Shown here piece after piece: positions 5,542 to 10,174 of a stretch of DNA of 10,174 nucleotides. Each line of letters begins with the position of its first letter. Position 1 is the first letter of the stretch. The notes under the pieces were generated by a model that worked only from the letters and a program-made list of their open reading frames with translations, was not told where the DNA came from and did not search any database. Source of the stretch: an uncultured Gilliamella sp. (lineage in GTDB: Bacteria > Pseudomonadota > Gammaproteobacteria > Enterobacterales > Enterobacteriaceae); contig CALYQY010000083.1 in the NCBI GenBank assembly GCA_945291235.1, forward strand, positions 1 to 10,174, given 5' to 3'. The translations under genes were made by a program, and so were the position numbers.

Positions 5542-8500
5542 CTAAAATTCAAATTCAATACGATCATTACCTAGCAAGGTTTTAAGCTCTACAATCAAAG
5601 CATCCTCAGGAATAACTCGCCAAGTTGTACCGAATTGTATTCTAACGATCGAGTCATCCCTATGATAGTAAAGATTTACAGGTACACTACCATGTCGATA
5701 GGGTTCAAATAGTTGTTGTAGACGCTGCAACATTGCTCTATCAGCTTCACTGTCAGTTAATGTCACCGCCAAACCTTTAACATACTTCGCTCGGGCATCC
5801 TTCAAGTCGACCATATCACGTACCGTCATTTTGAATCCACCATTAAAATCATCATGACTGACTTGACCGGTGACTATCAAAATTTTATCTTTAACCAATA
5901 AATGCTCAAATTTTTCCAGTGCATCAGTAAAAAGCATACCGTCAATACGACCTGAGCGGTCATCCAAGGTAAATAAACCGATTTTATTTCCTTTCTTGGT
6001 AATGCGAACCCTTGCATCAACAACAATACCGGCAAAAGTAACCATTTTTCCCCAACCCGTTGGAGAAGCTTCACTTATCCGTAAACCTCCAGCATAACGA
6101 TTTAACTCCTTCAGGTATTGTGTAACCGGATGCCCCGTTAAATAAAGCCCTAAAGTATCACGTTCACCATCAAGCAAAACTTGTTCTGGCAGTTCTGGAA
6201 CAGCTGCATAAGCATGTTCAACTTGTTCTGGTTCTTCAGCTAATACACCAAACATATCTTCTTGACCAATATCTTGTGCTTTAGCATATTGATCCGCCGC
6301 TTGCATAGCGTCGTTAATACTATTTAAAATCGCTGCTCGATGTGGACCTAATTTATCAAAAGCGCCAGCCATGGTGAGTTTTTCTAAAACACGACGGTTA
6401 ATTTTTTTCATATCTGTTCGTGCACATAATTCAAAAATATTTTTGAAATATCCACCACTATTGCGCGCTTCAACTATCGCCTCAATCGGACCTTCGCCCA
6501 CACCTTTTATTGCACCAATACCGTAAACAATTTCACCTTTTTCATTCACATGAAAATGATACAACCCACTGTTAATATCCGGCGGATTAATTTTGAGTCC
6601 CATGCGTAGGCATTCATCGACCAGACCAACGATTTTATCGGTATTGTCCATATCAGCCGTCATAACTGCCGCCATAAACTCTGCAGGATAGTGTGTTTTT
6701 AGCCAGAGAGTTTGATAAGAAACAAGTGCATAAGCAGCCGAATGCGATTTGTTAAAACCATAACCTGCGAATTTTTCAACTAAATCAAAAATCCGCATAG
6801 CCAGTTCTCCATCTACGCCCTGCTTTTCAGCGCCTTCTTTAAATACAGAACGTTGCTTAGCCATTTCTTCTGGCTTTTTCTTACCCATAGCTCGACGTAA
6901 TAAATCCGCACCACCTAAGGTATAACCAGATAACGTTTGTGCTATTTGCATGACCTGTTCTTGATAGAGAATAATGCCATAAGTTGGTTCTAATATAGGC
7001 TTCAAGGATTCGTGCTGATGATTAATATCGGGATAAGACACCTCTTCACGACCATGTTTACGATCGATAAAATTATCCACCATTCCTGATTGTAGAGGCC
7101 CTGGTCGGAATAATGCGACTAATGCAATCATATCTTCAAAGCAGTCGGGCTTTAAACGTCTTATGAGATCTTTCATACCACGCGATTCAAGCTGGAAAAC
7201 AGCAGTCGTTTCTGCATTTAACAGTAAATCAAACGATTTCTGATCATCAAGCGGAATGCGTGTAATATCAACCGCTTCCAGACCTTCTCTTGCCTGACGC
7301 TCATTAATCATTTTGATTGCCCAATCAATAATGGTTAACGTACGTAATCCTAAAAAGTCGAATTTGACCAGTCCTGCATATTCAACATCATTTTTATCAA
7401 ATTGTGTAACGGGATGATGACCTTCAGAATCACAATAGATAGGCGAAAAATCTGTAATTTTAGTTGGTGAAATCACGACCCCTCCGGCGTGTTTACCGGC
7501 GTTTCGAGTCACCCCTTCTAATTGTCTGGCAATATCAATTAATGATTTTACATCTTCATTATTGTCATAAATTTCTTGCAATTGAGGCTCGAGTTCAAAC
7601 GCTTTTACAAGGGTCATTCCGGGGTCAAGAGGTATGAGCTTTGCGATACGATCAACAAATCCATAAGGGTGTCCCAGCACTCGTCCCACATCGCGTATAA
7701 CGGCTTTAGCAGCCATTGTACCAAATGTAATAATTTGTGAAACTGCATCTCGACCGTACATGTCAGCAACATGATCAATCACTAAATCACGTTTTTCCAT
7801 ACAGAAATCAACATCAAAATCTGGCATTGATACCCGTTCAGGATTTAAAAAACGTTCAAAAAGTAAGTCAAAGGCTAACGGATCTAAATCCGTTATTTTC
7901 AGTGCATAAGCAACAAGAGAACCAGCCCCTGAACCACGACCCGGACCGACAGGAATATCATTATCTTTAGACCACTGAATAAATTCCATAACGATCAGGA
8001 AATAGCCAGGAAACCCCATTTGGTTGATTACGTTTAATTCGGTTTCTAAACGTTCATCATATTCTGGTCGTTTTTGTTGTCTAACGTTAGGATCAGGAAA
8101 TAAAAGTTCTAATCTTTCTTCCAAACCTTCACGTGATTTGTGAACTAAAAAATCTTCTGTAGACATATTCCCTGTTGGGAACTTAGGTAAAAAATACTCC
8201 CCTAATCGAATCGACACATTACAACGTTTGGCTATTTCAACACTATTTTCTAATGCTTCTGGAATGTCAGAAAACAGTTCGCACATTTCTTGTTCTGAAC
8301 GTAAATATTGTTCAGCTGAGTAGTGTTTGGGTCTATTAGGATCTTCAAGGGTATTACCATCGTGAATAGCAACCCGAATTTCGTGAGCTTCAAAATCAGA
8401 AGGAACCAAAAATCTTACATCATTAGTTGCCACAACAGGTAATGCATATTGTTCTGCAAGTTTAACCGCACTATGAATAAATAGTTCTTCATTAACACGT

Positions 8501-9018
8501 TTGGTACGTACTAATTCAAAGTAAAAATGATCTGGAAAGTTTTCACAATAAAATTGAATAGCATTATCAATAATTGATTGATTATTGCGAATGATTCCGA
8601 TACCAATATCACTTTCACGACCTGCTAAAACAATTAATCCAGATCGATACTCTGTTAACCATTCTTGATCAACAACCGGAATATCACCGATGTAACCTCT
8701 TTCATAAGCTTTGGAAATCAGTAAGGTAAGATTTTTATATCCATCATTATTGGCTGCAAGTAAAGTTAACCGAAAAATATCATCTGGCATTTGTGGATTT
8801 TTTATAGCAAGATCAGCACCAATGATAGGTTTGATGCCTTTTGACATTGCTGTGCCATAAAATTTTACAAGACCACATAAATTAGTAAAATCGGTAATCG
8901 CAAAGGCTGGCATCTGTAACTTGCTCACCTCATTTACTAATGTGCCTACTTTCGCAATTCCGTCAACCATAGAAAAATCGCTATGCAAATGGAGATGAAT
9001 AAATTGTGGTTCTGCCAT
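5542..9018 (-). CDS. dnaE: DNA polymerase III, alpha subunit
   Basis: Catalytic subunit of the replicative polymerase, partnered by epsilon, theta, the beta clamp and tau. The 1158 residues compare with 1160 in E. coli. An N-terminal PHP domain (about 1-270, HLHLHSDFS at 8-16) carries TDF at 42-44, where active PHP enzymes have TDH, so it is probably non-catalytic as in E. coli. The polymerase core has [13 protein letters not shown] (357-369), PDFDVDF with Asp402 and Asp404, and [11 protein letters not shown] with Asp554, the metal-binding triad. [13 protein letters not shown] (752-764) lies in the fingers, helix-hairpin-helix [15 protein letters not shown] follows at 833-847, the clamp-binding motif QEDMF is at 919-923 and an OB-fold at about 993-1070. 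The tau-binding C terminus is complete. The start MAEPQF matches the family, with a GGAA Shine-Dalgarno a few bases upstream. It lies between fabF and accA and has its own promoter candidates. Confidence 0.98.
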   Translation of the reverse strand: MAEPQFIHLHLHSDFSMVDGIAKVGTLVNEVSKLQMPAFAITDFTNLCGLVKFYGTAMSKGIKPIIGADLAIKNPQMPDDIFRLTLLAANNDGYKNLTLLISKAYERGYIGDIPVVDQEWLTEYRSGLIVLAGRESDIGIGIIRNNQSIIDNAIQFYCENFPDHFYFELVRTKRVNEELFIHSAVKLAEQYALPVVATNDVRFLVPSDFEAHEIRVAIHDGNTLEDPNRPKHYSAEQYLRSEQEMCELFSDIPEALENSVEIAKRCNVSIRLGEYFLPKFPTGNMSTEDFLVHKSREGLEERLELLFPDPNVRQQKRPEYDERLETELNVINQMGFPGYFLIVMEFIQWSKDNDIPVGPGRGSGAGSLVAYALKITDLDPLAFDLLFERFLNPERVSMPDFDVDFCMEKRDLVIDHVADMYGRDAVSQIITFGTMAAKAVIRDVGRVLGHPYGFVDRIAKLIPLDPGMTLVKAFELEPQLQEIYDNNEDVKSLIDIARQLEGVTRNAGKHAGGVVISPTKITDFSPIYCDSEGHHPVTQFDKNDVEYAGLVKFDFLGLRTLTIIDWAIKMINERQAREGLEAVDITRIPLDDQKSFDLLLNAETTAVFQLESRGMKDLIRRLKPDCFEDMIALVALFRPGPLQSGMVDNFIDRKHGREEVSYPDINHQHESLKPILEPTYGIILYQEQVMQIAQTLSGYTLGGADLLRRAMGKKKPEEMAKQRSVFKEGAEKQGVDGELAMRIFDLVEKFAGYGFNKSHSAAYALVSYQTLWLKTHYPAEFMAAVMTADMDNTDKIVGLVDECLRMGLKINPPDINSGLYHFHVNEKGEIVYGIGAIKGVGEGPIEAIVEARNSGGYFKNIFELCARTDMKKINRRVLEKLTMAGAFDKLGPHRAAILNSINDAMQAADQYAKAQDIGQEDMFGVLAEEPEQVEHAYAAVPELPEQVLLDGERDTLGLYLTGHPVTQYLKELNRYAGGLRISEASPTGWGKMVTFAGIVVDARVRITKKGNKIGLFTLDDRSGRIDGMLFTDALEKFEHLLVKDKILIVTGQVSHDDFNGGFKMTVRDMVDLKDARAKYVKGLAVTLTDSEADRAMLQRLQQLFEPYRHGSVPVNLYYHRDDSIVRIQFGTTWRVIPEDALIVELKTLLGNDRIEFEF

Positions 9019-9056
9019 AATTTCCAGTAATGATAATGCTTTAAAATTTATATCAG

Positions 9057-9065
9057 ATTATAACA
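9057..9065 (-). promoter_or_regulatory. Extended -10 promoter of dnaE
   Basis: On the minus strand TGTTATAAT (9065 down to 9057) is a perfect TATAAT with the TGn extension, which can act without a good -35; none is visible at 17 bp. Transcription would start near 9050, about 32 nt before the dnaE ATG. Confidence 0.6.
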
Positions 9066-9070
9066 CAAGC

Positions 9071-9099
9071 TATATAAATATTCTTATTCTCTTTGTCGA
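9071..9099 (-). promoter_or_regulatory. Second candidate promoter of dnaE
   Basis: On the minus strand TCGACA (9099 down to 9094, five of six), a 17-bp spacer and TATATA (9076 down to 9071, four of six). It is slightly upstream of the extended -10 promoter. In a region this rich in A and T the match is suggestive only. Confidence 0.35.
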
Positions 9100-9137
9100 T
9101 AAGATTTAACACATCTAAAATAATTTTCAGGAAGGCT

Positions 9138-9165
9138 TTCGTCGATAATAAAAATTACCGACGAA
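9138..9165 (-). terminator. Hairpin after fabF, possible terminator without a T-tract
   Basis: TTCGTCG/CGACGAA flank TAAT/ATTA around a four-base loop. Read as minus-strand RNA the single mismatch becomes a G-U pair, giving a 12-bp stem with a UUUU loop; on the plus strand it is A opposite C. This strand bias, and its position 17 bp past the fabF stop, favour a role at the 3' end of the fabF transcript. The bases after it (AGCCTTCC) are not a T-run, so it is not a textbook terminator; it may protect or define the mRNA end. Confidence 0.45.
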
Positions 9166-9182
9166 TAATTTAGAATAAGAAA

Positions 9183-10174
9183 TTAGATTTTTTTGAATAA
9201 CACTGAACCATTCGTTCCACCGAAACCAAACGAGTTACACAGTGCATACTCTAAATTCTTAACTTGACGAGCTGTATGAGGAACATAATCGAGATCACAT
9301 CCTTCATCAGGATTATCTAAATTAATTGTTGGCGGTACAGCTTGATCACGTAATGCAAGTACAGTAAAGATTGATTCAACAGCACCAGCTGCACCGAGTA
9401 AATGACCAATCATTGATTTTGTTGAACTGACCATAACTTTGCTTGAATTTTCTTTAAAAATACTTTTTACTGCTTGAGTTTCAGCTTTATCACCTGCAGG
9501 AGTCGATGTCCCATGCGCATTGATATAACCAACTTGATTAGGTGTAATACCTGCATCACGAATTGCACATTTCATCGCTAAAGCTGCACCACTACCATCT
9601 TCTGGAGGTGAAGTCATATGGTAAGCATCGCCGCTCATTCCAAAACCGACAACTTCAGCATAAATTTTAGCACCACGTTTTTTAGCATGCTCATACTCTT
9701 CTAAAAACATGATTCCTGCACCGTCGCCAAGTACAAAACCATCACGGTCTTTATCCCAAGGTCGACTCGCCGCTTTAGGATTGTCATTATTGGTTGATAA
9801 TGCACGTGCTGCACCAAAACCACCAATACCAAGCGGTGTACTCGCTTTTTCGCCACCACCGGCAAGCATGCCGTCTGCATCACCATAAGCAATCATTCTT
9901 GCTGCATGTCCGATATTATGAACGCCAGAAGAACAAGCGGTAGCTATAGTAATACTCGGTCCTTTTAATCCATAAATAATAGATAAATGACCAGCAATCA
10001 TATTAACGATGGTTGATGGAACAAAAAATGGGCTAATTTTACGTGGTCCGCCATTAATTAGCGCACTGTGATTTTCCTCAATTAATCCAAGTCCACCAAT
10101 ACCTGAACCAATAGCGCAGCCAATACGTTCTGAATTTTCTTCCGTAATTTCGATGCCAGCATCTTGCATTGCTT
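9183..10174 (-). CDS. fabF: Beta-ketoacyl-ACP synthase II (partial, 5' end beyond the window)
   Basis: Condenses malonyl-ACP with acyl-ACP in fatty-acid elongation; KAS II is the form needed to extend palmitoleate to cis-vaccenate and is important in temperature adaptation. The visible part starts inside the gene: the frame runs off the right edge, and the Met at 10167-10169 corresponds to an internal Met of E. coli FabF, so about 85 of some 413 residues are missing. Counting from that Met, all the catalytic residues are visible: Cys79 in TACSSG, His219 in [11 protein letters not shown], and Lys251 and His256 in [13 protein letters not shown]. Phe316 lies in the glycine-rich loop SFGFGGTN. 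The sequence resembles E. coli FabF rather than FabB throughout ([29 protein letters not shown]). It is followed by dnaE, not pabC as in E. coli. Confidence 0.96.
   Translation of the reverse strand, partial: AMQDAGIEITEENSERIGCAIGSGIGGLGLIEENHSALINGGPRKISPFFVPSTIVNMIAGHLSIIYGLKGPSITIATACSSGVHNIGHAARMIAYGDADGMLAGGGEKASTPLGIGGFGAARALSTNNDNPKAASRPWDKDRDGFVLGDGAGIMFLEEYEHAKKRGAKIYAEVVGFGMSGDAYHMTSPPEDGSGAALAMKCAIRDAGITPNQVGYINAHGTSTPAGDKAETQAVKSIFKENSSKVMVSSTKSMIGHLLGAAGAVESIFTVLALRDQAVPPTINLDNPDEGCDLDYVPHTARQVKNLEYALCNSFGFGGTNGSVLFKKI

Noticed and set aside
1..10174. CRISPR array, transposon, tRNA gene, toxin-antitoxin or defence system
   Set aside because: No regularly spaced repeats, transposase motifs, cloverleaf sequences or unfamiliar gene clusters were seen; all eight genes are recognised housekeeping genes.

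Overview
The window is a chromosomal housekeeping segment of an AT-rich gammaproteobacterium. Every protein aligns from recall almost end to end with its Escherichia coli counterpart (MurI, MetK, SprT, RlmJ, DgkA, AccA, DnaE, FabF), but the base composition is much lower in G+C (roughly mid-thirties percent by eye, not computed). The gene order is not that of E. coli. An Orbaceae-like bacterium (Gilliamella and relatives) is my best guess; a low-G+C relative of Pasteurellaceae or Enterobacterales is also possible. I see no mobile element, CRISPR array, tRNA, prophage or defence gene, and coding density is high.

Left part (1-1127). Bases 1-53 carry an rRNA-operon P1 promoter on the minus strand, reading off the left edge, so a 16S-23S-5S operon very probably lies just outside the window. 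murI, also on the minus strand, sits directly upstream of it, as murI does upstream of rrnB in E. coli. A 212-bp divergent intergenic region separates murI from metK and holds a perfect MetJ box overlapping the likely metK promoter.

Middle, plus strand (1128-3882). metK (S-adenosylmethionine synthetase) overlaps the start of sprT (zinc metallopeptidase-like protein). A 273-bp gap with one good sigma-70 promoter and a long possible leader follows, then rlmJ, the SAM-dependent 23S rRNA A2030 methyltransferase. The rlmJ catalytic motif reads DPSY where the family normally has DPPY. MetK makes the methyl donor that RlmJ uses, although no operon joins them.

Right part, minus strand (3881-10174). 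In transcription order this is fabF (cut by the right edge), dnaE, accA and dgkA. It ends in a hairpin plus T-tract terminator facing rlmJ. Three of the four genes act in lipid metabolism: AccA at the committed step of fatty-acid synthesis, FabF in chain elongation, DgkA in recycling diacylglycerol. dnaE encodes the replicative polymerase subunit and has its own extended -10 promoter. The 241-bp dnaE-accA gap holds a 68-bp sequence that can fold into a three-way junction, the least explained structure in the window.

No new multi-gene system is visible. The observations most worth checking are the three-way-junction element, the RlmJ motif substitution, the MetJ operator and the promoter/leader before rlmJ.
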